NCBI GenBank assembly: GCA_019633425.1
Contig: WSUB01000011.1
Location: 186,001 to 250,000 of the forward strand
DNA from: Tulasnella sp. 424
Lineage: Eukaryota; Basidiomycota; Agaricomycetes; Cantharellales; Tulasnellaceae
DNA length: 64,000 nucleotides
Direction of reading: 5' to 3'
Part shown: positions 23,977 through 36,311 of the stretch, one piece after another
Position numbering within the stretch: the first letter of the stretch is position 1
How the letters are laid out: every line of letters begins with the position of its first letter
Notes under the pieces: generated by a model
Database searches by the model: none
The model's input: the letters and a program-made list of their open reading frames with translations, nothing else
What the model was told of the DNA's origin: nothing
Position numbers and translations under genes: made by a program

Positions 23977-26900
23977 ATGGTCTTTAGGCGTCTTCTCCGT
24001 CCTCTGCGTCGTCTTTCAGCAACCTTCTTTTATAATTTCGGCCTGTAAGTCCCTTCTCTTACGAGTCAGAATGGCTGGATGCCGTTGGTGGAGGTTGTTG
24101 ACGTTTTATTTGCGCGGTATCGGACGCCGACTTCCAGCCACTGCGCCAAGAATCAGATTCGTGTCATCCTCATCTCCGACCTCGTTATCACCAGTCTTTT
24201 CTACCCAGCACTCGCCATCTACTTTTCCTCCCAGCCCCTCTCTCATTTCTCAACTCGATTACAAGACTCACTCCTTGCCCTTCCATATACGGACAATCTT
24301 GGCAGCTACCGAGCGGATCTACAAGACATATGGGAAGTTCTCGACGTTCGGTTGCAGGAAGATACAGCTACTCAAGCTCGTTGCGGCTCCGAAAGAACCG
24401 TTCGGCTAGAACGTCTTCTCATCCCAAGCGTTCAGCCGGATGACGTCCATGGTGCTCTAAATAAAGAGACGTTTTCCGCGGCGCTGGAATTGCAGGATCG
24501 ACTTCAAAGCATCCTCACTTCTCCTGCATACCGAGATGTGCTGGATTGCATCAATGACCCGCAACGCTCGGCCGAGGCCACTTGCCTGGTTTTCGGACCC
24601 CTGGAATATTGGCAGAATGACAAATCCGAGCTGGACCAAAGCCGGAACGTCATCGAGACAATTAACAGTGCGCGGGACCTAGTTAAAGCTGGAGTCCCTT
24701 TGAACAAGGAGCTGACTTTGGCCAGGAGAGGGGCTGTTGACGAGCGCGACTGGATCTATGAAGCCGACTTCCTAGTCCTTACGTACTTCTTTCCCGAAAC
24801 GGACTGCCACGCCAACACCCGACACGTAGCTTGGTCACAAGCAGTTCAAGAAGCCGTGGCCGGTCTGGGGTCTGCAGCACAGATACCCAAGCAACCCAAA
24901 CTTTTAGCACTTCAGGTTTGTTTTGATCTCCTTGCTTCACCTCGACTGGTCTGACATGCCATACAGCTCTCGACAGAACAACAATTGACGTACCGAGCGT
25001 CTGTCCTCTCCACCATCCTTTACATCTGCTATATCGTCATTTTTGTCTACTTTTCTGGCGCCCTCCGACGCATCGACACGGTCCACTCGCGTTATGGTCT
25101 CGCGTTCACTGGGATGGTGGAAATTGTGGCCAGTACAATCACGAGCGTGAGCGTATGTGCCCTCTGGGGATTTAGAGTCACAATGATCCCATGGTCAGTA
25201 CCCCAGTCTTGCTGGGCGATCCAATCGCTCACCACCATACGTCTTTAGGGCTATCCTTCCAGTGATGATCGTATTTATTGGAGCCGAAGATATGTTTATT
25301 TTAGTAAGCCACAACAATATGCCGTTCATAACCTTAGCTCATGCATTTGCAATCGTAGGTACAGGAGGTCGTGTCAACGCCAATAACGTACCCAGTAAAA
25401 GAACGAATTGCTCAGGGCCTGAGTCGCGCAGGAACCTCGAACACGTTCAAAGTTTGCGCATACAATGCGATATTTGGGAGCATGGCGTATTTTACCACGG
25501 GTGCGATCAAGCAGTTCTGCATTTTCACCGTTGTGGTTCTCGTGGCGCATTGGTTCTTGATCCACACATTCTTCGTTGCTGTGTTGGCCATTGACATTCA
25601 ACGATTGGATGTAAGCAACGTGTCTCAACTTGGATCATTTCAAGCGTATTGACGAAATCTTTGCTCGTCAATCACAGCTCGCCGACATGATCCACCAAGG
25701 CCCCCGAATCCACTCGACAGTAAATTCACCTGCTAAGGAAAAAGTTATCGAAGAAGTATCGTCTGCTACATCCAAAGGTCGCTGGCGATTTTTCCGTCGC
25801 GACAGGGCAGCTAAGAACGGCAGTCTGTTGGTGGTACGTGCTCGTCAGTGTACTAAACGGACCCCCACTGAATATCTTGTCCGTAGATTCTTTCCATCAC
25901 GGCTCTTCTCTATTATGCAAGCCTCCCCACCACGCCCACACCCACCAAAGTGACAACGCCGAAACCAACCGATGCTGCTAGGGCATCGTTCTTCCAATCG
26001 ATGGGTGTTGCGCAGGAAACATCGAAACCACTCGACGACTTCCCGCTGCTTTCAAGTTCTACCTCTTTGCCTTCGGGTAAATCATCAATGGAGTTCTGGA
26101 AGACTTTCAACCCAGAGAACAATCCCCTCCTTCACCTCCGAGTTGAATCGCCCACCTTCGTCCAGCTGAGACCCAGCCACGTATCACCACAGCTCCCAAT
26201 CGGAAAACGGAAGGCGCTCTCCAGGAGTCTACGTCCGTTGATATGGACCATGAAGATTGTAGTCCTCCCGATGAGCGCCACAGCGCTAGCACTGTACGGC
26301 TTGTTGCTTTACCTGTTGAAAGACGCCGACCTCCACGAAGCTCAAAGGAACCGCGCCGAAAGTGATGGAACTAGTCCAGACTACGACACCGAATCACTCG
26401 CGGGCAAATCCCTTGAGGGTTCTGCCTCGTTCTTCGCGCTGTCACGGCCGTTCGTTGCCGACGTGGAGCTCATTACCTCGAGCAAGGACGGCAGGACCAT
26501 AGCTGCCATCAGCACAGAGGATGAACTTGCTGTATGGAACGTGGAGGATGAAGGTCAAAGGGAAGTTGGACGCAAGACCCTCCAGCTATCAACAGCTCTG
26601 GCCGCGATTGGTGCTGGAGATCTGCGGGACGTTGCCTTCACGTCGATCGCACTGGACGAAGCAGGCGAACGTTGTGCAGTCGGGACATCTATCGGCATCG
26701 TCTTAACATGGAGTGTTGAAGAAGGGATGTGGTCGATGAAGCATGCCCGTTGTGGGACCGACACTTCCATAGCCCACCTGGAGTTCCTCCCACCGGCCGC
26801 CGTGTCAATGAGCGCCTCGACTCAAACCATCAAGCCAAAGGATTCCAAAGCCAAACCGGATCCGTTCCACATCCTTGCTAGATCCTCGAAAGGGACAGCC

Positions 26901-28370
26901 TTCCTGTGGAATCCTTTCTACCAAGTGCAACCCCTAAAGCTTCCACTCCCGATCACCCTAACTCCGACGGAGCCAGCCGTATTGGCGGATGGCAGTGGCG
27001 GTATTAAAGTGGCATGCAGTCTCCCAGACGGCTCGTTACGAATTTTGTCAAGTACCCTCGATTCCGCCACCGACGATCTCGAGCATTGGGGATCCCAGAC
27101 CATTTCAAACGTTGGAGACGATACAGATTTCGTCACCCAGATCTCCATCTCTGGGTTGTTCGTGGGTCCGCGTCGTGTCGAGATGGTCGCCGTTGCCACC
27201 ACTTCTGGCCGGGTGATGGTTTACGAATGTGGAGATGGGCAGCTAGTTTGCGCTCTCACCGGAAACTTCGAAGAGGTCACTCGGTTACGATTGATCTCGG
27301 TACCCTGGAGGCGATGCGACAAGTGCGGAGAGATGGAGCCAGATAGTTTTGGTGTCGCTTTCTCTGCCGCATCAGTCATCGACGTGCATCGAGTAGTCGC
27401 TGTCCTGGTCCCAAACCGCTGCTCTTGTCCGATGACGCAGCTTCTCAGGGGAAGCGGAAGTAGAACCGGGCTTCGGGAGAAGTACATGGCTCAGCGATCG
27501 CGGAGTAGCAGCACCGCTTCATCACCAGCCTTGAGGCGGATGGCGCTCCCATCGACGAAGACTGTCAGTCGAGCTGACTACCCACTACCGCAACACGGTT
27601 ATCATTCAAGACGGACCAGCGAGAGGGAATCAAGACCTCGATTGAGTACTGAAACTGCGTCCGATGGAACGGAGTTCGATGCTGAATCTTCAGTCGGGGA
27701 AGCCTCATCTACCCTCGCTGTGCCAGGCATTGGAGATTCTCCGTTGCGAATCCGCACCGGCTCTGCACTGGGTGGCAGTTTGAAGGTCGTGAAAGTGGAG
27801 GAAATACCGTGCGATAGAGGAACTTGGGACGTAGCTGGTCCCCTCGTTATTGGGATTCGCCGGCGTCCTCGACGGACACGTGGTAGTACCGTGCCAGCGG
27901 GGGAAGGAGAAGCTACAACTCGACGACCTTCTCCTTTCTCTCGATGGGATGCATGGGTATACGACTTGCCGAAAGGAGAGCTTTCGTCCTCCCCCTTGTT
28001 GGCGCTCAAACGAGACGAAGCACAAGACATTTCTACCAACGGACATACGAATCCCTTGCCCAACGGCAACTCTCTTATTCAACGTTCAGCTAGCTTACGC
28101 CGGCTTGTGGAGCTGTCAGGCCCGCAGTCCTCTGCCCTCAAGTCAAGCAAATTGGGGCCATCCCCTTCCGTAAGCACTATGGCTCGCGATTCGCCTGTCC
28201 TTCCTTTCACTCGTGTGTCGGCCCTTTATGCCACACCAGGACGATGTTGTTTAGGTCTTGGAAACACTGCTGCAATTTTGGACATCCATGTAATGAGAAA
28301 ATCTTCGGACAAGGACGGCAGCAAAAAGCTGTCGCCTTTTGGCTCAATGGTAGACAAGAAATTTTTATGA
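23977..28370 (+). CDS. SCP1: SCAP-type sterol sensor (SREBP cleavage-activating protein)
   Basis: ER/Golgi membrane protein that escorts SREBP and senses sterols, controlling sterol synthesis and hypoxia responses in fungi. The start is ATG 23977 (MVFRRLLRPLRRLSATFFYN). The intron 24045-24137 joins FGL to HCAKNQIRVILISDLVITSL, the first membrane helix. A luminal loop follows (24230-24915), then the sterol-sensing domain: TYRASVLSTILYICYIVIFV, RIDTVHSRYGLAFTGMVEIV, ALWGFRVTMIPW|AILPVMIV, IGAEDMFIL|VQEVV and AYNAIFGSMAYFTTGAIKQF. The last large exon (from about 25887) starts with ILSITALLYYASLPTTP, contains another helix (MKIVVLPMSATALALYGLLL) and then WD40-like repeats (ISTEDELAVWNVEDEGQRE, SSKGTAFLWNPF, SISGLFVGPRRVEMVAVATT). 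Stop at 28370. Domain order fits SCAP throughout. SREBP itself is not in the window. Confidence 0.88.
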
Positions 28371-28626
28371 CATTTTTATGCATTCTCGCTTTTCATTCTT
28401 TGTTAGTTTTCTTGCTTTGACACCCTCCCCCCCAACTACTTTGCATTCTGTATCCATAGTATGCAGCAGGTGCAGAGCACCGAGATACGCTGCCCACGGG
28501 AATGTAGTATGAGTATATTAATCAGGATGATGATGATGTTACTGAGTAGAGCGAATTATGGGTATAAGCAAGCATATATCCGAAATTCTAAGGTGGCGGC
28601 TCAAACGGATGACACAATCCTGTGGA
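28371..28626. other. Convergent 3' region SCAP/VPS1
   Basis: 256 bp between convergent stops, AT-rich with a short GATGATGATG run. No gene seen. Confidence 0.4.
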
Positions 28627-31600
28627 TTATATGTCAGTTCGTGAACCTATGGGTGAAAGCGAGTCTTGGACATACTCTTCAGCCTTATTGAGGGCCGACA
28701 GCATTTGTACAACCTCCTTTCTGCGGCTGACCACGTATTCACTCTCCTTCAGCAAGTCGTCCAGAACTTCGGGCTTGTAGAGCTCCTGCAAGAGTTCCTT
28801 CTGAATATTCTCTTTGGCAAAGTTGACCAGTGTCAGCGAGATAGCCTTGGGAACCATGTCGATGATCTCCCTCTTGACAATGTTGAAGTATGAATGGATG
28901 AGAAGTTCTGTTGTGCCTCGATGAGCTTTTGGTGCTGAATAATGGAAGCAGAGGGAGCTTACTGATCACGTCCGTCTCCATCGTTTCTCGCTCACTCAAA
29001 GCGGCTTGAGGCTTGATGACGGCAGGGGGCTACGGAAATTTGGTTAGGAGCTTCGCCATGGCCCTCGACTGTCAAATACTCACAGCTTCCAAGATGGGCC
29101 CGCCTTTCTTCTTCTGCTTACCGGAGAAAAAGCTGCCGAAGAAGCTGGGCTCCTCTTTCTTAAGATCTACATCCAGGTCCTTGTTGTTGTTCAATTGGGC
29201 GGAAGTTACTTTGCCAGGTCTGTTCTCTGGAGGTGGCGGTTTGGCCGCGTTCATCTTTTCCACGACAAATGCCATGGCCTGCAATAAGGTAATGTCAGCC
29301 GGAAGTCGCCGAACCCTGAGAGGAACGAATTGACCTTGTGCCCGCTAATGAAATCTGGGTGGGTCGTGTTGACATAGCATGCTTGCATACTGTAGTACAG
29401 GTGAGATGATGTCATCCCCTAAAGTGGGAGAAAGGCTCACGCGACCAAATCCGTAACCAGCTTGGTCGTGGGGTTCATAGCGTTCTTGAAAAAGTTGATG
29501 ACCACCGAATTGAATCGCTCTTTCAAGGCAGGGTATCGACGGAACGATTGCTATGGAGCGCAAGTAAAAAAACAAATCAGGGTTTAGCGGAATCGAGCGT
29601 AGCAAGTTTACCTACAATTTTCCCCAGCAGTTGACTGAGAATTCGGATGAGCTCATCATAGACCAACTGACAGCACTTCACGCTGGGATCCTCTAGACGC
29701 TTGATCTGTTGCTTGACAATCACTTCGAACGCAGCCGTTCCGACAAACAGAGCCTTGTGTATCAGGGATGGTGAGTTTCAGCGAGTCCCCAGCCAAACGA
29801 GTCCCTCACTCACAGGCGTGGATCCGGAACTGTTGTACAGAATCGTTCGAATGTCGCCGTCCTTGACTTGGTCGAATGGATCAATCGATTTCACGCCGTT
29901 GTTGAAGAGCTCATGGAAGACGAAGGAAATACGAGCACCGCCAGATAATTCGTTCAGTGATAGGTCGTTCGTATTCCCATCTATGACAGTGCGGAATTCC
30001 GTCGTGAACTCCGTAATGACAGACAAGACAACATTTCCCTGTAAGGTTTCCGTGTCAGCACACGACGGCTATTGGATGGGCAACAGAAACCTACACCGCT
30101 GGATTCGCCCATAGCACCTCCAAGGGTCTGTAACTCGGCATTGAACTTCTGCAGCTGCTGCTGGATCCTAGCCTTGATATCGGGCAACGTGTTTCGAATC
30201 TAGGGGAAGGTGGTCCTGTTAGATGCGAAGGCGCGCGCAGACGGGAAGCGCAGCTGGCGTACGTGATGCATCAGAATCATGTTCAATTTTCGAGCAAGGA
30301 AAGGGGTACCGCAGTATTGCGCTTTACCCCGATAGCTCGGGTGGTTTTCGAAGAATGAGCGCTCCGCGTCAAGAGCTGAAGAGATTGTCTTGTTCGTGTC
30401 GATATCGCGCTGACCGCGGTTGACAACAGGGACATATCCTAATCGGAGTGGAATACTGTAGGAGGCTTGTTTCAGCGCATCTAGGATGTTGTTATAGAAA
30501 TTGCTTACACTCGGCCGGCCAAAATATCCACGACATCTGAGGTGTGGCGGTCAGCGTCACTCGGAACTTGGTGGCTTGACAGAAATTAGAGACTAACCGG
30601 TTCCTGGATCCCTATTTCAGGAAATGACTTGTATTAGTTCTAGAACTGGGTCACCGAAGAAACCCAACGTACATCAAATCCACCTTCGTCAGAACGCCGA
30701 TGGTTCTCAACCCTTCCGGATCGACGTCTCGAGCCATTTTTAAGCCATCCGAGTTAGCAATATCTGAAGTCAGAGCACGTGAGCGCCTGCGCCTTTCAAG
30801 GAGGGGGAAACCCCACGAACCGGTATTTGCTGCTGTTACAGCGAGAATGATACACCCGGGCTTCGAAATGTATTTCATAAGCATGTCGCGAATTTGGCGC
30901 TCGATATCACGAGGTTGGTCTCCGACGGGCACTTTGGTCAAACCAGGCAAGTCGACGAGAGTTAAGGTCAGGACATTAGGGGAGTAGATGCGCAAGTTGA
31001 TCGGAACTGGTGAAATGCCGGCATTCTTTCCGGTCTTGGACTCGGTATCGCGTACGATTTCGGCTCGAATCTTTGCAAAGTCGTAAAACTTCTCGCCTGG
31101 CAAGTGGAGGAATTCTCCCCACTCGTTCTCGTTGTTTTGTGAACTGCCCTCGATCTTGGTCGCTAGCAAAGCACACAAGCCGTAAGTCAGACTTTTAGTT
31201 TGCTGCTGCGCAAAAAAACGGTGGTAAAGAGCAGGGTAGTGTTTGATACGTACGTGATGTAACGCCGTTGGTTTGTGTCGCTACCCGGTGGATCAGTTGC
31301 AAGACCTAATGGGGCCGCTCGAGGTTAGGGCTCGCGTCATATCTGGGGACAGAGACGGTAACCCACCAGAGGTCTTCGAGTAACAATGCCAGTCCCTCTT
31401 GGTAAAAAGTCTCGACCGACGATGTTCTGTGGTGTACGCAGTCCCCATAAGTGGTTGTCGCCTGCGGCTGCGGCGAGACGCCTCCTGCTGGCCTCGACTG
31501 ACCTCCAGCACACTACTCTTGCCACTCGATTGACTTCCCAATACGCAGATTTGAGGCAAGTCTATAGCAGACGCACTGCTTCCGACAGCTGTAAAGACAT

Positions 31601-31777
31601 CCTTTAGACGAGATTTCAATGAGGGTCTCGCTCCCGGTCTATTTTAAAAGGCTTCAGAGCTCACCTGGAGTTTGTTGACAATTCCAACGATCTCAGTTCC
31701 GAGACCAGCTGGAGAAGCAACTGTAAGCAGGCTTCTATAGTTGTGCTATGCAAATATTTACCTTGTGGTGTGGCCAT
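28627..31777 (-). CDS. VPS1: Dynamin-family GTPase Vps1
   Basis: Large GTPase that forms collars on membranes for vacuolar protein sorting, endocytosis and peroxisome fission. The start at 31777 gives MATPQ, spliced to [19 protein letters not shown] and [19 protein letters not shown]. The GTPase motifs are all present: G1 [29 protein letters not shown] (G2 Thr), G3 [15 protein letters not shown] and G4 [26 protein letters not shown] is a typical Vps1 stretch. Middle and stalk segments follow ([33 protein letters not shown]). The C-terminal GED has [20 protein letters not shown] and [20 protein letters not shown], ending [18 protein letters not shown] at 28627. There is no PH domain, consistent with Vps1 rather than classical dynamin. 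About twenty short introns. Confidence 0.93.
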
Positions 31778-31958
31778 TGCTCAAAGACGGAAAGATGTGA
31801 TATGAAGGGGTTATTGGTAGGTCTTGCGATGCCTTGCGTAACGCGTCGAAACTGAACAGGGTTGAGATGACAAGCAAGACCAAACAGAATCTCGCTGCCT
31901 CTTCGGACTCACTGTGGTACTGCCGACTCATTGACCCTGCCACGCAGCTTGCTTCTCA
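31778..31958. promoter_or_regulatory. Divergent VPS1/WRS1 promoter
   Basis: About 180 bp between divergent start codons of two housekeeping genes. No specific motif recognised. Confidence 0.4.
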
Positions 31959-33714
31959 ATGGCCGATCATTTCAAAGAGACTACACTAGCAATGTCAAGC
32001 GTCGCAATTACCGAGGTTAATGAAACTCCTTCAGGAGCAATTCCGCCGAAAGCCACTACCGGAGAACAAGTCGTGACTCCTTGGGACGTTCAAGGCGGCG
32101 TCGCGGAGGATGGGAAGCAACTCGGGATCGACTATGACAAGCTGATCGTGCAGTTTGGAACGAGAGCGATCGACGCTGAGCTCCTCCAGCGATTTGAACG
32201 ACTTACGGGCCACAAGCCTCACGTACTGCTCCGGCGAGGGATGTTCTTCTCCCACCGGTAAGTTGTTTCGCCCACAGCCTTCCGCGATGCTAGTCTCCGA
32301 CAATGTGTCATGATAAGGGAGCTAGGGAGAATACTCGATCGTTACGAGGCAGGGAAGCCTTTCTTCCTATACACCGGCCGAGGTCCCAGCAGCGACAGCA
32401 TGCACCTCGGTCACATGATTCCGTTCATGTTCACAAAGTGAGTTATTAGACCCGTATTTAATGCGAGCTTTGCTGAAGAAGCTGTGAAGATGGCTGCAAG
32501 ATGTATTCGACGTACCTCTGGTTGTTCAGCTAACGGGTAGGCATTGATATACACCTCCTTCTGAGCCAATATAACTTCCGACTGTCTTGCATTGCAGATG
32601 ACGAGAAGTACCTATTCAAGCACGAGCTCAAATTGGATCAGGTTCAGCAATTTGCGCGAAAGAACGCCCGAGACATCATCGCGTGTGGTTTCAACCTCGA
32701 CAGGACCTTCATCTTTAGTAACCTGGCATACGTCGGGTGAGCAAACTTTAGGTCGGTTCCTGATTCCTACTGACATGAACGGTCGCATAAGGGGGCCATT
32801 CTACCACAATGTCGTTAAAATTGCTCGATGCATTACAACGAGCCAGTCCAGGGCGACATTTGGTTTCACTGACAGGCAAGGATGCCGAGTTGAGACGTTA
32901 AATGAACCCGCTGACGCCGTAACTTCAGTGACAATGTTGGAAAGCTCCATTTCGTCGCTATCCAGGCTGCTCCCTCGTTTTCAAATTCCTTCCCTCAGAT
33001 CTTCGGTTCCAAGAGCGACATTCCATGCTTGATCCCATGTGCCATTGATCAAGACCCCTATTTCCGACTGACGCGCGACACCGCTACTAAGCTAAAGTAC
33101 CCTAAACCTGCTTTGATTCACTCCAAGTTCTTCCCGGCTCTCCAGGGCCCACAAACGAAGATGTCTGCGAGCGATGCGAATTCGGCTATCTACATGACAG
33201 ACACCGCAGGTCAGATCAAGAACAAGATCAACAAGCATGGCTTTAGTGGTGGGCAGGAAACCGAAGAGGAACACCGAAAACTGGGGGGAAACCCTGACGT
33301 CGACGTCAGCTATCAGTATCTCGGCTTCCTAGAAGAGGATGATGCGGAATACGAGAAAATAGCCAAGGTATAGTTTCCTCCGGTGTAAACGCGTCGAGCA
33401 ATGATAACATGACTCTCGATTTAGGAATACCGGGCTGGTACGCTCCTCACCGGTCAACTGAAGGCTTTGTGCATAAAAAAATTGCAAGAATTTGTCAAGA
33501 CGTTCCAAGATGTGAGGAACGCCAATTTGGGCCAATTGCATCGACTAATGGTTATTTTGAACAGAATAAAGCCAAAGTTACCGATGAGGTCATCGACAAG
33601 TTCATGGATTCGACCCGAAAGATCGACCCTACCATCGGACACCCAGCTCAAAAATCACCACCGGAACCCACAGCGGCTGGTGCTGCCCCTGCTTCGGCGG
33701 AAGCGGCTGCTTAG
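31959..33714 (+). CDS. WRS1: Cytosolic tryptophanyl-tRNA synthetase
   Basis: Charges tRNA-Trp with tryptophan (class I aminoacyl-tRNA synthetase). ATG 31959 ([14 protein letters not shown]) is used; ATG 31992 is an in-frame alternative. The eukaryotic-type N-terminal segment [20 protein letters not shown] is followed by [20 protein letters not shown]. The catalytic core has [20 protein letters not shown] (HIGH-like MHLGH), then [66 protein letters not shown] and the KMSKS equivalent [12 protein letters not shown]. The C-terminal anticodon-binding part includes [40 protein letters not shown] and [15 protein letters not shown], ending in an Ala/Pro tail at 33714. Several short introns. One (before WLQDVF) leaves the ORF only as KWLQ, so inner borders are approximate. 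Confidence 0.93.
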
Positions 33715-33768
33715 CAGTGCCTTGTAGCCAATCGCATTTGGGACCGATAATGTTTAATCTATGTCTTG

Positions 33769-34458
33769 TTACTCAACGTCTCCTAGCACGATGTAAATGG
33801 TGTTTGCCGGTGGCGCTGTGCGTGGATGTAAGAGTTTCCGGCGAAATCCTTCCGGTGATCCGCCTTCATTACGGCCAGGTCGAGGTTTCGGTGGTATTAC
33901 TGGAGGGACGACAAAAGGGTCATTCCGCCGCGGGACAGAGTTCGAGGACTTGGATTGGGTGGAATGCCCCCCGGTCTCCTTCCACCCGCAGAACCTTGAG
34001 GGCCTTGTCTGGCACGTCACCCTGATCCTAGGGCTACAGCCTAAAGTGGTGACTCGTTTCTTGTTCCTTGTGTCGAGGAGGCCGGAGAAAATCCGGCGGT
34101 GGGGTCGGGAAGCCAAGTCTCCGGAACCCCCGCCGGCATTCCGGACTATATGAACCCAAATTAGGCACTGAAACGTGTCTAGAAAGCCCGAGTAGCTCAC
34201 CGAGTCGCGCGTATATGCATCGGGGAGTCGGGGACCAAGGGTCCTTCGCGAATAAGCGCTTGTTCGATGTGCAGCGTTCCTCCGACGGCGCATCCGAGGA
34301 TTCTTCTTCAGTGGCAGCCTGCCCCGCTCATATATGCCCACCCATTCTTCCGCCCGCGGAAACCAGTTGCAAGGCCTCTTTGCGGGTATGTCCACCTCCA
34401 TTCTACTATATCGTTGAGATTTCATCCTCGACTGGTCTACCTTGAAGATTCGCCCCAT
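33769..34458 (-). CDS. Hypothetical basic Arg/Pro-rich protein
   Basis: Uninterrupted 229-codon frame on the minus strand, start 34458, stop 33769, between the 3' end of WRS1 and the 7-TM gene (whose start lies 6 bp away in divergent orientation). It is rich in Arg, Pro and Gly (RSVSYSG-like linkers, PPVIPPKPRPGRNEGGSPEG) and matches no family I recognise. A good-looking splice donor/acceptor pair around 34199 to 34144 on this strand suggests the true transcript may be spliced: an upstream exon in another frame (ATEEESSDAPSEERC) would then join the RNAGGGSGDLASRPHRR part. A 118-codon plus-strand frame overlaps it at 33797-34153. Either strand could be the real one, or neither. Confidence 0.3.
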   Translation of the reverse strand: MGRIFKVDQSRMKSQRYSRMEVDIPAKRPCNWFPRAEEWVGIYERGRLPLKKNPRMRRRRNAAHRTSAYSRRTLGPRLPDAYTRDSVSYSGFLDTFQCLIWVHIVRNAGGGSGDLASRPHRRIFSGLLDTRNKKRVTTLGCSPRIRVTCQTRPSRFCGWKETGGHSTQSKSSNSVPRRNDPFVVPPVIPPKPRPGRNEGGSPEGFRRKLLHPRTAPPANTIYIVLGDVE

Positions 34459-34463
34459 TCCTT

Positions 34464-36154
34464 ATGGCGGGCGATGTAGGCGACAACTACCTTCTCATAG
34501 CGTATGTTCACCTTTGACGTGCAGCATGCGTACGACGCTGATCCTTCGACACGACCTTCTCAGGAGCTATTCCATCGCATTGTTCGAGTAAGGGCATCAT
34601 CCTATTAGTTCGGCCCTGCCAAGTGCTGACCGGATCGTTCCTCATCTCCATACAGTATTGTCCAAACCGTTCCCAAGGCTTTACGACTCTATCGAGATGC
34701 TTGGTCAACATGGAAGATGCTCATAAACGCCGTTCTTTTTGCATTCGTTCGTTAGTGAGTCGTCCCAGTCATCGGTCCATGCGGGGCGATCAGCTTATCC
34801 ACTCGCATGTCATGCAGCATGGGCGCAATATCACTCGCTACTAGCGCAGCTGGCTGGTTTAGCCATTCGTTCACTCCTTCAGAATGCACTCGACTTCACC
34901 TAGCACCTGTCATTACACAATTATTTGCTACCTGGGGCTCCCTGGGCCTGATCCTGCTCAAGTGAGTGCTCTCCGCGCCCCCCGTCTTGTAACCCGTCTA
35001 AACTATTCTGAGCTGCGCAGGACATACACCATCTCAAAGAGGTCAAATGGAGTCCTCCTCACCCTTTCTCTCATTGCAATCTTCTGCCTTCCTCTTGAAG
35101 TTTTTGGCACATTGTACCTCAGAAGCTGTGAGCCTTGAACCTCGTTCGATCCTGACTTTTTCGTCGCTGACAGATTACAGCATCTGTGATCGATGGACGA
35201 TGCATCACCCAGGTCCATACGGAATGGGGGTATTACGACGCGGGTTTACTGTATTTCGCTGCCAACGCGTACGCTCCCCCAGCTGTCTATGCAGAATCGC
35301 AGCCACTGACGACATGTCACAGCGTCTTATCAGGAGTTTCCTTTCTCTTTGCCACCAGCTTCATCTGGGCGCATACTCTACGCAGTCCTTTAACCTCTGT
35401 TTGGAAAACATTGTTCGGCCACGGAGTCGTGAGTGACTGTTTAAATGATACTTCCCATCACGATGCTGAGGTGGACTGATCTTGGCCTTTCCTTAGCCCT
35501 TTATTGCCGCAATAGCCAGTAAGTTAGACAAATTTCCAGCTCAGGGCGATTCACTTATCACCGTTTTCAGTCGCCAATCTCCTATGCGTCCTAGCATCTT
35601 TGGGCCTTCCTAACATCCGCAACCTGGGTTGGACCTTCCCCAATGCAATCATTCTCATAAGTGCGTTTTAAAAAGTGCCCATTTAGCTCTACTATTAACT
35701 CATCCCTACTCTAGTGTCCCAGCATCTTGGCCTTACTAACTCCGAACAACTTCACGCCTTCGAGGAATTTGAACAGCCGTCCCAAACTCGCACCGCCCGA
35801 AAGAAGAGGATTGATTATCGTCGCGGGCAGGTTGGAATGGCCGGTGTCCAGGTACCGGTACAGACCGGTCCTCCAGCTAGTCCTTCCGCAGACGACCTCG
35901 AGATGGAGATTCGAGACAGTCGAACGAGCCGATACGTGGTCTCTGTCGGTGGCCGTCGGCATTCTTCCATCACCGAAGTCGATAGCAGGGATCTCGGAAC
36001 GGAAAGGACAAGCGGGAAGTGGTTTGGAGAGGCCGACGACGAGAAGGACATGGACGTGGAGTCAATAGGTGCCCTGCGAAGGCCAAAGGAGCGCGAGACG
36101 CAGGGGAGCATACCCTTGCCGTCGACACACACTTGGGCTATGAAAATGCACTAA
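34464..36154 (+). CDS. Basidiomycete-type 7-TM integral membrane protein (DUF6533-like)
   Basis: Multi-pass membrane protein resembling the large basidiomycete-specific family annotated as DUF6533 or similar; function unknown, sometimes likened to receptors. Exon phases were followed at the 5' end: MAGDVGDNYLLIA|SYSIALF|DIVQTVPKALRLYRDAWSTW, then AFVR|YMGAISLATSAAGWF, then QLFATWGSLGLILL|RTYTI and SKRSNGVLLTLSLIAIFCLP. Later exons give the remaining helices (LSGVSFLFATSFIWAHTL, FVANLLCVLASLGLPNI) and a last helix near MSQHLGLTNSEQ. The cytoplasmic tail (35750-36154) is polar and Ser/Glu/Arg-rich (RKKRIDYRRGQVGMAG, EMEIRDSRTSRYVVSVGG). Pattern of helices and the conserved F/YR-Y-K-Trp block fit the family; signalling is inference. 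Confidence 0.72.
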
Positions 36155-36311
36155 GAAGAGAAGGACGAACACGTATTTATGACTTAGAACGAGTGCCAGG
36201 GCGCCCGCACCACGACTCACTGCATATCATATTGTTTGGATACCCCATTTCTCCCTCTTTATGTAACCCCCGATCGTTGCTACCTATCCATCGGACCTTG
36301 TTGCTTTGGGG

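Noticed and set aside
27602..28069. 155-codon minus-strand frame inside SCAP
   Set aside because: Antisense to an 806-codon exon with WD-like repeats; a shadow frame.
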